Shown here: piece by piece, positions 26,706 to 36,260 of the stretch
How positions within the stretch are numbered: position 1 is the first letter of the stretch
How the letters are laid out: each line of letters starts with the position of its first letter
NCBI GenBank assembly: GCA_963676655.2
Contig: CAXXKX010000003.1
Coordinates: 3,224,001-3,288,000 of the forward strand
Direction of reading: 5' to 3'
Length of the DNA stretch: 64,000 nucleotides
Source of the DNA: G963676655 sp963676655
GTDB lineage: Bacteria; Verrucomicrobiota; Lentisphaeria; Victivallales; Victivallaceae
Notes under the pieces: generated by a model
What the model was told of the DNA's origin: nothing
The model's database searches: none
Seen by the model: only the letters and a program-made list of their open reading frames with translations
Made by a program: the position numbers and the translations under genes

Positions 26706-27797
26706 TTAACTCAACATTATCTGTCCCCCGGTTACCGGAATGGCTTGTCCTGTCTCGTATTTCTGGTCAATCGCATAGAATATGGCTTGGATTACATCGG
26801 TAGCAGTACAGCCACGACGGATTGGAGCCTTGCTCTCATAAAATTTTTTGACATCGGTGACAGACTTGGCGCCAGGGACCTTACCGGCACGGAGGTATTG
26901 GACAAATAAACCGTTTTGGGGATCCGACCACAATGGCCCGTCATAGAAATTTCCGGGACAAATCGAATTGACCTTTATACCTTCGGAAATCAATTCGAGC
27001 GCGAAAGACTGTGTCAGGCCGATGCCGCCGAACTTGCTGCCGGAGTAAGCACTGTTGCGGTTGGAACCGGCCAGTCCGGATTTACTGTTGATTTGTATAA
27101 TATCGCTCATATAGTTTGGCTTTACCAAACTCTGAATTGCAAGAATAGGCGCAATGTTTTGGACGCAGAGGAAATAGCCTTTATAGTTAACTGAAGTAAC
27201 GAAATCGAAATCTTTTTCCGTAAGCTTTTTGACGCTGCCGGCGCGGAGTACCCCGGCATTGGCGACAAAAATATCCAGTCCGCCGTAAGTTTTTACGACT
27301 TGTGATAAAGCAGACTTGATAGATTTGCTGTCAGCAACATCCATAACTATGCCGATTGCCGCATTCCGTCTCAGGCGCACGTTCAATTCTGCCGCGGCTG
27401 TTTTTACACCCTTTTCGTTAATGTCAGCCAGAACTACTTCCGCACCGTTGTCCGCCATTCCAGCGGCAATTTCTAAACCGAATCCCTGAGCGGCTCCGGT
27501 AATGATTGCCACTTTGCCGCCAATCCGACCGCCGCGGTCTTCGGGAGCGTTTATTGTGAAGGAGCCGACCCCGTTTATCACTACCGTAATGTTTTTATCC
27601 ATTGCGTTGACAAGATTTTTTTTAAGAGACTTGATAATTTCTCCGGTGCTGTCACCGGAGAGTTTTACCTGCATAGCTTCCGGATCCACAGCTTCAATCT
27701 CCTGGTAAGATACTCTTGCTGGAATATTGCCGTCAGCAAACAACATTCTCAAAGCCGGTGCGACAGTATTAATAATTTTTTCTATATCAGAATTCAT
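26706..27797 (-). CDS. SDR oxidoreductase with ~90-residue N-terminal extension
   Basis: A 363-residue protein. Residues ~1-90 form an extension of unknown fold (RVSYQEIEAVDPEAMQVKLS). A classical SDR domain follows: IITGAAQGFGLEIA from residue 98, IFVANAG, and an active-site YSGSK. The extended form resembles SDR proteins annotated as sorbitol-6-phosphate 2-dehydrogenase-like, so oxidation of a sugar-alcohol phosphate is possible. A strong GAGGAGAACAGG site precedes the ATG. The gene is convergent with the aldolase, and the gap of 108 bases holds only a weak CAATACT/AGTATTG hairpin. Its operon membership is uncertain because upstream is a decayed region. Confidence 0.75.
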   Translation of the reverse strand: MNSDIEKIINTVAPALRMLFADGNIPARVSYQEIEAVDPEAMQVKLSGDSTGEIIKSLKKNLVNAMDKNITVVINGVGSFTINAPEDRGGRIGGKVAIITGAAQGFGLEIAAGMADNGAEVVLADINEKGVKTAAAELNVRLRRNAAIGIVMDVADSKSIKSALSQVVKTYGGLDIFVANAGVLRAGSVKKLTEKDFDFVTSVNYKGYFLCVQNIAPILAIQSLVKPNYMSDIIQINSKSGLAGSNRNSAYSGSKFGGIGLTQSFALELISEGIKVNSICPGNFYDGPLWSDPQNGLFVQYLRAGKVPGAKSVTDVKKFYESKAPIRRGCTATDVIQAIFYAIDQKYETGQAIPVTGGQIMLS

Positions 27798-27853
27798 TTC
27801 CTGTTCTCCTCGTTAAATGGCTTGGGTATGAGTCCATGCTTCACATTATTAAA

Positions 27854-28128
27854 TTATAAATTCAGAAATTGATTGCAATTGTTAAAAATAATCCCTTTTT
27901 CCGTTTTAAGGGTTTCAATGTTCCGTGATTTAAGCTTTCTTTCGTTAATTATTGAGTTTTCCACTAAATTCCGTTTGCCGTATCTGCTTCGGATGTGGTC
28001 TTTGTCAAGGATGGCCTGTAGATGACCTCGAATAGCGGTTCCGTACTTTTTCCTTGCATCGTATATTTTCATATACCCATGTCGACGATAACGCGCGGAG
28101 TCCGCAGATCTGAAGGTATATTTCTAGC
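27854..28128 (-). pseudogene. Possible transposase remnant
   Basis: The reverse strand reads SADSARYRRHGYMKIYDARK, then GTAIRGHLQAILDKDH, then RSRYGKRNLVENSIINERK. The RYGKRNLVE stretch resembles the C-terminal part of IS4/IS5-type transposases (usually YGRRNQVE before the last helix). There is no start, no catalytic triad and no inverted ends. The 27798-28185 gap otherwise shows nothing. I hold this weakly; chance similarity is possible. Confidence 0.25.
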
Positions 28129-28185
28129 AAGAAAAAGACGGAGTCATTCAACAAAGCCCATCTTTTAACTTCAGAGCTAAAGGTA

Positions 28186-30291
28186 TTATTCTGGTGGCGC
28201 TTCACTCCATATTTTATCATTGCCGGTTGTTGAATCATCCTGTGTAAGAAGCGGCAAATAGGTCATCCGCAGCCTTGTAAACATAAACGGGATGAGCATG
28301 AATTGCTCGCGTTTTCCGGTTTTGCCGATTTTACCGGGGAGCGCTGGCGTGTATGGATAACCGGAAATCCGGTCAGGTTGCCATTCCGGCAAGTGCCGGC
28401 CCCACACTTTCAACCCTATCGGGGCAGCCTCCCTATCCCAGGGCAGAGCCTCTTTCGGAGGATTCAGTTTGACCAGTTCCAAAGATTTCTCCGGATCTTC
28501 AACATCAAGATCAAGAGCGACATTCCAAACTGCATCTTCCGCCGGAGTTACGCTCCAGGCTTCGTCAAAGGTGTTGCTGGTTAAATACCCGACCGGTTTA
28601 TCTTTGTTTGCGTTCCAAACTGCGTCATGAGCGTCATTATCCGATTTGGGTTCTCCAATATATTCCCAGTTTTCTTTTACCGGCAGGGCAAAACATAACG
28701 GCCCTCTGATAATGGCGGTTCCTTCCTGAAGGCCGATAAAATCTAGGACATGACCTTTTCTCTTGTAAAAATCCAGCGATATTTCCGGTGTAAGGTTGAG
28801 AACAATGTTGTCTCCGTTTTTCCATTCGCGATCCAATTTTGCAAAATCCCCCCTGGAAGCACTTACATCCTGTTTTTCTCCGTTAATCGCAACGGATGCC
28901 GCTTTGCACCAGGTTGGAATGCGAAGTTGCAGGGAAAAGGAGCGAGAAGCCTCAAGACTCAAGGTCAGTCTGATTTCATCCTCAAAAGGATAGTCGGTTT
29001 CCTGAAGAATAGTTAGTTTGCTGCCATCCGGAAAGTCAACCGAAACCTGTGAGGGCCCGTAAAGGACAAGGGCCACGGTATTGTCCGGCATCAGACAAGC
29101 TGTATTTTCGACGTATTCAGGAAACAATCTATTGGTAATGGCATTACAACAAAACGGCTCATGCTTCATGGAGTAGTACGAACGCCCAAATCCCACACCC
29201 ATGTCATCATCGCATTTTTCTCCTCCGGAACCGCATATGCCAGCCCATTTTGTTGCGTAAAGTTGGTTGGGGGCATGAGCATAGGCAAGTGAACGCCCGT
29301 CGGGTTTCTTACTGCCGAAATAAGCATTATATACGCAGCGTTCCGCCATGTCAGCGTACTTTACCTTACCGGTAGCCTGGAACAGGGCAAGGCAGACCTC
29401 TGGCCAAACTACAGTTTGACAATGTTCCGTATAGTGACGCGGCCCTTTGGGGTTAAATCTTTCATGAGCGGCCGGAACACCAGTGGCTTGCATGCTGTAT
29501 GCTATTATATTTTCTACGCCTTTCTCTGCAATTGTCAACAAGGCTGGATTTCCTGATTCGGCCAAACCGCGCAGATTCATACCTGCATGAACATTATGTC
29601 CAGTAATATGCGGAGGCCATTGATAATCGCTGTATTTTTTTGCCAGATGACGCTCAAGTTTCTTTAGGCCCTCCTCGGCTTTTGGATTATATGCACATAC
29701 TTTTCGTATAGAACTCAGCCATCCTGAAATCCAGGAACTGAAGCTTGAGAGATCAAGCTCGGTTAAATAATGATCCACAATAAAATCAGCAAATTTTGAC
29801 GCAGCCTGTAAGCTTTTATCGTCATGGCTGAAAGCATATTCCCACAACACTAACTCCAGCGTAAGGGCAACATTCAGGCCTTCGCAATTAGGAATAGAAG
29901 AAGCAACCCTGCGCCCCGGTAACCCTTGGGAGAAATCTATTATGTAACAATTCTCAACTTGTCCGCCGCCAAGGTAGCCATTGGCGTCTTGGGAAGCTAG
30001 AAATTTCGGCAGCCAGTCATCGCGATATTTTTTCCCGACATAAGAATTGGGAGCAAGCCTTGCAACCTTAGCCAAGCCAACAGCGACATAAGCCGCGTAA
30101 TGAGCGGCAAAGCAGTCTGATTCATCATCTTCCGCCCAGGTCCGGTTCCAGTACATGCCATAATAAACGGGATGCTCGGATTTAGCAATGCGTTCAATCC
30201 AGCCGCCAGCAATAACATCCATCATTTGGCACCAGCGACCGCGCAGTTCAATATTACACGCGGCAACATTTGTAAAAGCTTGTTTTTTCAT
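28186..30291 (-). CDS. GH127-type beta-L-arabinofuranosidase-like enzyme (copy 1 of 2)
   Basis: A 701-residue protein of the DUF1680/GH127 type: an alpha/alpha barrel to about residue 400 and beta-sandwiches behind it. The cysteine-zinc centre of the family can be recognised as E289 and C291 (RHYTEHCQT) and the C381-C382 pair (EPFCCNAI), one of which would be the nucleophile. There is no signal peptide, so it acts in the cell on imported arabinosides. I chose the start MKKQAFTNVAAC at 30291 over the one at 30321 because the second copy (59659) shares it. The last ~180 residues are almost identical to that copy and the N-terminal part is more diverged. Confidence 0.82.
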   Translation of the reverse strand: MKKQAFTNVAACNIELRGRWCQMMDVIAGGWIERIAKSEHPVYYGMYWNRTWAEDDESDCFAAHYAAYVAVGLAKVARLAPNSYVGKKYRDDWLPKFLASQDANGYLGGGQVENCYIIDFSQGLPGRRVASSIPNCEGLNVALTLELVLWEYAFSHDDKSLQAASKFADFIVDHYLTELDLSSFSSWISGWLSSIRKVCAYNPKAEEGLKKLERHLAKKYSDYQWPPHITGHNVHAGMNLRGLAESGNPALLTIAEKGVENIIAYSMQATGVPAAHERFNPKGPRHYTEHCQTVVWPEVCLALFQATGKVKYADMAERCVYNAYFGSKKPDGRSLAYAHAPNQLYATKWAGICGSGGEKCDDDMGVGFGRSYYSMKHEPFCCNAITNRLFPEYVENTACLMPDNTVALVLYGPSQVSVDFPDGSKLTILQETDYPFEDEIRLTLSLEASRSFSLQLRIPTWCKAASVAINGEKQDVSASRGDFAKLDREWKNGDNIVLNLTPEISLDFYKRKGHVLDFIGLQEGTAIIRGPLCFALPVKENWEYIGEPKSDNDAHDAVWNANKDKPVGYLTSNTFDEAWSVTPAEDAVWNVALDLDVEDPEKSLELVKLNPPKEALPWDREAAPIGLKVWGRHLPEWQPDRISGYPYTPALPGKIGKTGKREQFMLIPFMFTRLRMTYLPLLTQDDSTTGNDKIWSEAPPE

Positions 30292-30693
30292 CTTATTTGT
30301 CTCTTGAAATATTATACTCATAAGCTCTTCTCTGTATTCTTTTTGTTTTTAGTTGTTCCCTTAAAAAAAATCAATTTTTTTTTAAGGCCATCACTTTTAG
30401 TTGTTGTCCCCAATTTTGTGATGACCACTATCCCCCACAAAAAATGGGACATTACCCACCTTTAATCTTTCCATGCAATCCTTGTTTTTTTTGCAAAATC
30501 TTTTTGTTTAAAATAATGTAATGTTTTTAGGATTCTTCTAAAAATTAAATAAATACAAGCTGTCATAAAACAGCCTCGACAGTATATTATGTGCGGCTTT
30601 ATTTTTGACAACCGTAACTTTGAAAAGGGAATAAATATGCTTAACGTTTTTTTCCATAAACTTTTTTTGAAAAGTAAAGCCGTCATAATTATT
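30292..30693 (-). other. Intergenic leader of GH127 copy 1 with an A/T hairpin
   Basis: No gene is seen. CCTTAAAAAAAA (30359-30370) and TTTTTTTTAAGG (30376-30387) form a 12-bp A/T stem around a 5-base loop. On either side lie related motifs, TTTTTAGTTGTTCCC (30346-30360) and TTTTAGTTGTTGTCCCC (30395-30411). This may be a terminator or a control site. The operator-promoter module found ahead of the other GH127 copy is not present here. Confidence 0.35.
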
Positions 30694-32871
30694 TCATCTT
30701 TTCATCACCTTGAACAATGCATACGAATATGGTTGCACAGAGATTTCTGTTCCATTCTGTAATTTCGAGTTATCTTCGTTGAATATTTCAAGTTCAACAT
30801 TAGCCCATCCGAACATTCCCGGAAATATATTTAAGTTTGCTTCGAGTATTTTACTGCCTTCATTATTTCCAATAATGACAAAGGCCATATCAGCGGAAAT
30901 ATAAGCGGCAGATGCCATTTCATTTATCGTTATCTTACAAACTCCGGCCTTTTCGAAGCGGAATTCTTCAGGAATAAAACCTTTCATGAACTTTGAAAGG
31001 CGTTTATAGTATTTATATTCGAGATGAGCATTAAATGACAAACCCTTAAAGCATATTCCGTTGAGAATGCAACGCGTAACCATTTTCTGCATATCCTGTT
31101 CACGCTTGGGATTATCGTCTTTGACAGCGGAATATCCGCAAAGGGCAAAAGAACATACATTTCCGTAATTGACCATCGGATCATAAGCATCAATATCCGG
31201 GACGACCGGTTCAAAATTCGGGAACCCGCTCATATATTCCATGATAACGCAGTTGTCCAAAAGATTTTGTGTCGCAAGTAACGGCCCACTCGTTTGATGG
31301 GCAATGACATATCCTTCCGGACCGACAAGCTCGCGGGTAAATTCGATCATTTCCATGATCTCCTCAATCCCGTAATGCCATTTGCCGTCCGCATGCCGCG
31401 GGTTTGTACAAAACAGCGGCATTGCTCCGTCAAAATATGCCCCGTCTCCGCCAAAATATTTCACGACTTCCCGGATATGTTTTTTTTCAAAATCCATAAA
31501 TCCTGACTTAAGACAGGCGCCATAAACCGGATAATTTCCCAGATAAGGACATGATTCGCTAAATCCCTTTCGCACTGCATTTTTATCTACTGAAATACCC
31601 GCTTCAAAAGATGAAACATTTTCATCATCTCTGTCTTTTCCTGAACGTTTCCAGTTACGGTAATTCTCAACACATACCGAATCGATATTTGAGCCTGAGG
31701 TCAGATTGAAATACGGTATGACTTTGATCTTGTATTTATGCGCAAGTTCTATGGTATGCTCAAGATTTTTGCGTTCGGTTTCATCGTACGGTGGAAATGT
31801 TCCAGTCGGCCAGAAAAATGAACCCTCCGGCCAAATACCGCGTCCAGATGGGCTGTCGTGATGGTGAATGAGGACTTGGACGCCGTGTTCGGCCAGGTCA
31901 CGTATTTCATCTTCCGTTGCCCATCTGTAACCATCGCGTACACGCAGGATGTTGTGAAGCCATAAAGCACGCTTGTTGAATCCGTTTTTGGGAATATTCG
32001 GGAGTGAGAGAAAACATTTGAAATCATATTGACCCTTAAAAACCGTTGTCCCGTTGAACATACCGAAATACGGTTCGAGGCTCATGACATGCCGGCGCGG
32101 TTCGGCAAAACGTTTGATGTATGAATGAACATAGATCTTACCCGGTGTTTTATCAAACCCGTGTTCCCAATTTTCAAGATCACTGTCCGGGAAAAGCTCT
32201 ATGGCATCAGAATCAGGTTTGTAAATTGCCATATGCGAACTTGCATGCCATTCGTAATGCTCCTTGATAAAGGACTGAAACGTTCCCCATTTATTGGAGA
32301 AGTTTAACCCATTTTGCGAGTTGTGTTGCACTCCGGTTTCATTTATCGCCGTGCTTACAGGGGATAATCGCGCAGTCCAATGGTCAAGTTCCGGAGTGGC
32401 ACTTACCGCAATCATGCTTACACGATTCAATTCCGGCGTCTTTTCTCCGAAAATAAATCTGCGCGATAATGAAATTTTATTTGTAAAATATTTGTATTCA
32501 GACTCTATAATAATGTTTGAATCTGTATTGTCGCGTCCAATCAGGCGGGCTTTTGTATTTACAATAACACTTTTTCCTTCGATAACAAAATCAACTGTTC
32601 CATTTCTGTCTTTATCGTCGCGATAATATGGAAACTGCGAATTCCAGTCCCCATATTTTTTTACATCGCAAAATATCGGCTCCGACAAGATGTTTGTGTT
32701 CGACCCGTAAAAAATGCGAATCGACTCAATACAACCGCCCCGTTCAGGATTATGGACACATTCCCAATAGCCGTTTGTTACAAACAGTTTACCATCTTTA
32801 AGTTCTGCATTCATCTTGATTATTCCAGAATATCCTGTCCCGTGATTTTTATTTTGCTGCCCTTTTGTCAT
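30694..32871 (-). CDS. Putative glycoside hydrolase, TIM-barrel protein of unknown family (DUF6259-like)
   Basis: Up to 725 residues, with no signal peptide. The N-terminal ~290 residues look like a galactose-mutarotase-like beta-sandwich (RGGCIESIRIFYGSNTN). Residues ~300-620 form a TIM barrel (VQVLIHHHDSP, YKIKVIPYFNLTSG, GGDGAYFDGAMPLF, EGYVIAHQTSG, NCVIMEYMSG). DYFDG-type aspartates resemble nucleophile positions of GH36/GH31-like barrels, but I cannot fix the pair. A small C-terminal sandwich follows. The internal ATG at 32814 (MNAELKDGK, GGAA upstream) may be the true start because the first 19 residues are low-complexity and lack a ribosome site. Confidence 0.6.
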   Translation of the reverse strand: MTKGQQNKNHGTGYSGIIKMNAELKDGKLFVTNGYWECVHNPERGGCIESIRIFYGSNTNILSEPIFCDVKKYGDWNSQFPYYRDDKDRNGTVDFVIEGKSVIVNTKARLIGRDNTDSNIIIESEYKYFTNKISLSRRFIFGEKTPELNRVSMIAVSATPELDHWTARLSPVSTAINETGVQHNSQNGLNFSNKWGTFQSFIKEHYEWHASSHMAIYKPDSDAIELFPDSDLENWEHGFDKTPGKIYVHSYIKRFAEPRRHVMSLEPYFGMFNGTTVFKGQYDFKCFLSLPNIPKNGFNKRALWLHNILRVRDGYRWATEDEIRDLAEHGVQVLIHHHDSPSGRGIWPEGSFFWPTGTFPPYDETERKNLEHTIELAHKYKIKVIPYFNLTSGSNIDSVCVENYRNWKRSGKDRDDENVSSFEAGISVDKNAVRKGFSESCPYLGNYPVYGACLKSGFMDFEKKHIREVVKYFGGDGAYFDGAMPLFCTNPRHADGKWHYGIEEIMEMIEFTRELVGPEGYVIAHQTSGPLLATQNLLDNCVIMEYMSGFPNFEPVVPDIDAYDPMVNYGNVCSFALCGYSAVKDDNPKREQDMQKMVTRCILNGICFKGLSFNAHLEYKYYKRLSKFMKGFIPEEFRFEKAGVCKITINEMASAAYISADMAFVIIGNNEGSKILEANLNIFPGMFGWANVELEIFNEDNSKLQNGTEISVQPYSYALFKVMKR

Positions 32872-33015
32872 GATTTTCGCTTACATTATTATGAAACCTT
32901 TTTCCATTTTTTCTTAATTTCAGAAATTTTGTCTTTTTTCTGCTGTTTGTTTTTATCCGTTTTCCCTACCTCGTAGCCATTTCGCTTTAAAACTCAACAG
33001 TGCAAAGCTAAAAGC

Positions 33016-33117
33016 TTACAAAGTCCGCAAGCCGCGAATATATTTTCTTGCATAAACTCCCATCCCGAATACAATCGTCACCGGTATAATTACTATCAAC
33101 CAGTCAATCAACCCCAT
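33016..33117 (-). pseudogene. N-terminal fragment of a sodium:solute symporter (33 residues)
   Basis: MGLIDWLIVIIPVTIVFGMG then VYARKYIRG is the usual first helix of SSS-family symporters found in Lentisphaerota and Planctomycetota sugar clusters. The frame stops after three more codons; a one-base shift would continue as ADFVSF, which fits the family (VADF). A good AGAAGG lies before the ATG. So this is probably the stub of a transporter deleted from the operon, though a small membrane protein cannot be excluded. The rest of 32872-33244 is empty. Confidence 0.5.
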
Positions 33118-33244
33118 TTAAACAACCTTCTTGTGTTAATACATTAAGGGAAAAACTATTCATAATTCTTCTTTTGTTGTATATCCATCTATTCCTGCTC
33201 CATTAAGAGTATTGTTTTGCGCGAAGTCGGTACTGCTGCTATAT

Positions 33245-36200
33245 TTATAAGTTTTTTAGCGCATTGTAATATTTTTCCAGTTTTCCTTGGTAAAGAATGT
33301 TTTCTTCTGTAAATGGAGAATCTTCCAGCTTATCCTCTTCCCAGCGAAGCATTTTAAGGGGCTTGAAACCAAAAGAATATTTTTTGTTCTCTTTTATATA
33401 GTCTTCCAGCATAGAAACAGCTTTTTCCGTGCCTTCAGTTTGGGCAATCGTTTTACAAAGCCAGTATTTTGTTTTCATATCGAAACATCCTACCGAACGT
33501 CCAACCCCCAAATTCCATGGATATGCCAATGCTTCTTTGAAATACTTTTCGGCTCCTTTAAAATTGCCGCTATCGAATTCCTGTATCCCCAGAGCGATAT
33601 TGGCGTTTATGTACAGGTCAACAGTGTTTCTTTTTCCTTCGTAAAGGCTGAATGTTGTTTCCGCCAGAAGGTCTATAACTTCTTTAAATTTCCCTTGGTC
33701 GAAAAGTAATTCCGCCCTGTTTAATATAATGAAACTATTCTTTTGCAAATCAACAGGCAGTTGATTGAGGATCCTTTCTCTTTCCTCCAGTCGTCCTATG
33801 TTTCTTAAAATAGAATTCATTTCATAAATATACTTGTAACTGACTCTTCCCTGTTCAAATCCTTTGAGGTAATATTCCGCAGCCACTTCCATGTTGCCCG
33901 CTTGCTTCCAATTAAAAAGCCCCATCGCTCTGAAAAGAAAACTAGACTTGAAGCCGGAGTTCAACGCGCTTTCCCAGTTTGAGTAGGCATTTTGCCAATC
34001 TCCGAAAGATGCGAGAAGAACGCCGATGTAATACTTCAACGCTTTTCCTCCGTAAAGAACGTCAAGCTCTTTGAGAAGCTGGTAAGTTTCATAAGAAAAC
34101 GGATTGATTCCGTCCACAGGCTGAGATTCGGCTATTTTAAACGCTTCCTCAGACACTTTCGCATCATTTAATTTGTACGCAAGAAATGATATGGTATACC
34201 CGACAATCGGGTGTAGGCAGTCTTGCTGCCGAGAATATTTTCTCAACAATGACAGCGCGTCATCATATAGAGCAAGGCTGATATAAAAATTTGCCAGCAT
34301 GATAATATGCTGAGTGTTTTGTTTGCGCAAATTGCATGATGCTGTCTCCTTTAGGTCTTCCCCTGATTTTACCAGTATATTTTGCGGATCAATGGAAATT
34401 ATGGCTTCTTTTAAATTGTTTTCATTGAATAATGTCTGTTTTCTTCCTGCGATAACAAATGCCAGTTCAAGAAGGCGAATATTTTCTATTGAAGCGGTCA
34501 GCGATCCGCGTTCGTCTATGATTTCATTTTCTAAGGTTTTCCACGCATCTACAAAGGCTCCACTCCGAATTTCCTGAATTGCGATATTGAAAGTTGCTGT
34601 AACGGCATATCTGCGATCAAAGGCAGCTCGCCTCAGATAATAAATGGAGTTTGCCGTGTCACCATTTCTGGACAGACATAATCCAAGATAATAATTTGCT
34701 CCCGGATCGCGTCTGTTTTTTCTCAGAACACCCTTAAAATTCTGCTTTGCTGTATCGATTTGCCCCTTTTTGAATTCATTTATTCCCTTAAAAAGCAGTG
34801 CCTGGGAGGACGTAGGATCTTTCTGAAGCGCCCGGTTGAAAAATTCATCCGCTTCTGAATTATCTCCGCGTTCCTGTTTATAGAGTCCTTTCAGGAAGAG
34901 CGCTTCCGGTTCCCGTTCGTCTATTTCCGTATTTTCTGAATCAAAAAGTTCCGGGCGGTTTATGTTGTCATGGGAGAAGCTTATTACATCGTTTTCTTTT
35001 TCGTTGACAACCTGCAATTTAAATGGAAATTCTTCACTATCTTTCACGGCGGTTTGAAGATGAATCGGCTGGCCCGCAAAGAAATTGCCGGTGTATAAAT
35101 TCGTTTTTCTGCCTTCTTCGTACATATACACCGACACACCGTTTATATCTTCATACGGAAATATATTTATTTGAAGTTTTCCGTCTGAAGAGGTTGAGTA
35201 CCCGATAGAGCAGGAAAGGTTTGAATTCAAAATTCTGCCTGTTTCAGACAAAGGCAGCCAGTATTCATTCCATTTATGATATTTGCCTGGCTCCATGTAC
35301 ATGAAATCGGTTTGCAGCCACAGGGGACCTGACTGGATTTCTATATTGGCCGTTCCTTCATCGTTTACGCGATGATTCATTATCAGACCATCATCGCTTC
35401 TGCCAAGCGTCCATATTTTTCGCCCGGGCAATGTCCCGTAATCCGCGTAATGAATTATGCCTTGTTCCTTGACGCAGTCATAACAGCCAAAGAATTTATC
35501 CCTGATATTATCCAGGAACAGCGGCAGATGGCAAAAAACATTTTTATATTTGCCCAAGTCAATGCCGTTGAGATATGGCAGGTTGAATCTGGCTATCCTG
35601 GTTACGTCCATCGGCGGGTGTGCGCTGCCGGTTTTGCACGAACAGGGAAAAATGAAGCTGGTATCCGGAGTGGCTTCAACTTTTGCGTTGGTCCAGAAAT
35701 ATCCCCGGTTATGAACATCGGTGGAATTGCTAAAACAACTTTCCTGTTCAATATAATACTTGTCGGGATACAGGGTTATTTTTATTCTCCACCTCATACC
35801 GCTTATGCTCTCGGTATCCGACATTATAACTGATGCGCTGCCATCCGGATTGCTCCTGCCGGAACATGCAACAGGCCTATTGGAGGTTACCGAGTGACTG
35901 CCCGGAAAATTAAATTCCACTCCGGTTCCACACCACGCTCCGGTAAGCCCGGCAAGAACCGGCTTCAGCGCGGGATTGCGGTAGAACAATTCTCTATTTT
36001 GCCTTTTGTCGTAAGCACTGATAAGCCGGCCGCCTATTTGAGGCAGGAACGTCAGTTTGAAAAACTTGTTCTCAAGGATTAGAGAGTCGTAAACCTCATC
36101 TTTCTTTTCTTTTGATATAATTTCCTGTAATTTATAAGGATATATGTTGTACGATCTTGGCGTCAAATCCGGCGATAACGCAGGGAGTATATCTTCTTCC

Positions 36201-36256
36201 AATACTTTATATGTCGGTAATTTAACTTTTTCTTGATAATGTAAGGCTTTTTGCAT
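33245..36256 (-). CDS. DUF5107 domain protein with TPR array
   Basis: A 1003-residue protein with no signal peptide. Residues ~1-400 are a DUF5107-type beta-sandwich (FLPQIGGRLISAYDKRQNRE, AWCGTGVEFNFPGSH, GTLPGRKIWTLG), related to the galactose-mutarotase-like fold of glycan-binding proteins. From ~450 to the end are tetratricopeptide repeats (EALFLKGLYKQERGDNSEAD, GANYYLGLCLSRNGD and others), which usually make protein contacts. The pairing is known in Bacteroidota and Lentisphaerota glycan loci, with unproven function. The start at 36256 has AGAGG eight bases upstream and lies five bases after the previous stop, so it is translated with the TIM-barrel gene before it. Confidence 0.75.
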   Translation of the reverse strand: MQKALHYQEKVKLPTYKVLEEDILPALSPDLTPRSYNIYPYKLQEIISKEKKDEVYDSLILENKFFKLTFLPQIGGRLISAYDKRQNRELFYRNPALKPVLAGLTGAWCGTGVEFNFPGSHSVTSNRPVACSGRSNPDGSASVIMSDTESISGMRWRIKITLYPDKYYIEQESCFSNSTDVHNRGYFWTNAKVEATPDTSFIFPCSCKTGSAHPPMDVTRIARFNLPYLNGIDLGKYKNVFCHLPLFLDNIRDKFFGCYDCVKEQGIIHYADYGTLPGRKIWTLGRSDDGLIMNHRVNDEGTANIEIQSGPLWLQTDFMYMEPGKYHKWNEYWLPLSETGRILNSNLSCSIGYSTSSDGKLQINIFPYEDINGVSVYMYEEGRKTNLYTGNFFAGQPIHLQTAVKDSEEFPFKLQVVNEKENDVISFSHDNINRPELFDSENTEIDEREPEALFLKGLYKQERGDNSEADEFFNRALQKDPTSSQALLFKGINEFKKGQIDTAKQNFKGVLRKNRRDPGANYYLGLCLSRNGDTANSIYYLRRAAFDRRYAVTATFNIAIQEIRSGAFVDAWKTLENEIIDERGSLTASIENIRLLELAFVIAGRKQTLFNENNLKEAIISIDPQNILVKSGEDLKETASCNLRKQNTQHIIMLANFYISLALYDDALSLLRKYSRQQDCLHPIVGYTISFLAYKLNDAKVSEEAFKIAESQPVDGINPFSYETYQLLKELDVLYGGKALKYYIGVLLASFGDWQNAYSNWESALNSGFKSSFLFRAMGLFNWKQAGNMEVAAEYYLKGFEQGRVSYKYIYEMNSILRNIGRLEERERILNQLPVDLQKNSFIILNRAELLFDQGKFKEVIDLLAETTFSLYEGKRNTVDLYINANIALGIQEFDSGNFKGAEKYFKEALAYPWNLGVGRSVGCFDMKTKYWLCKTIAQTEGTEKAVSMLEDYIKENKKYSFGFKPLKMLRWEEDKLEDSPFTEENILYQGKLEKYYNALKNL

Positions 36257-36260
36257 TATA

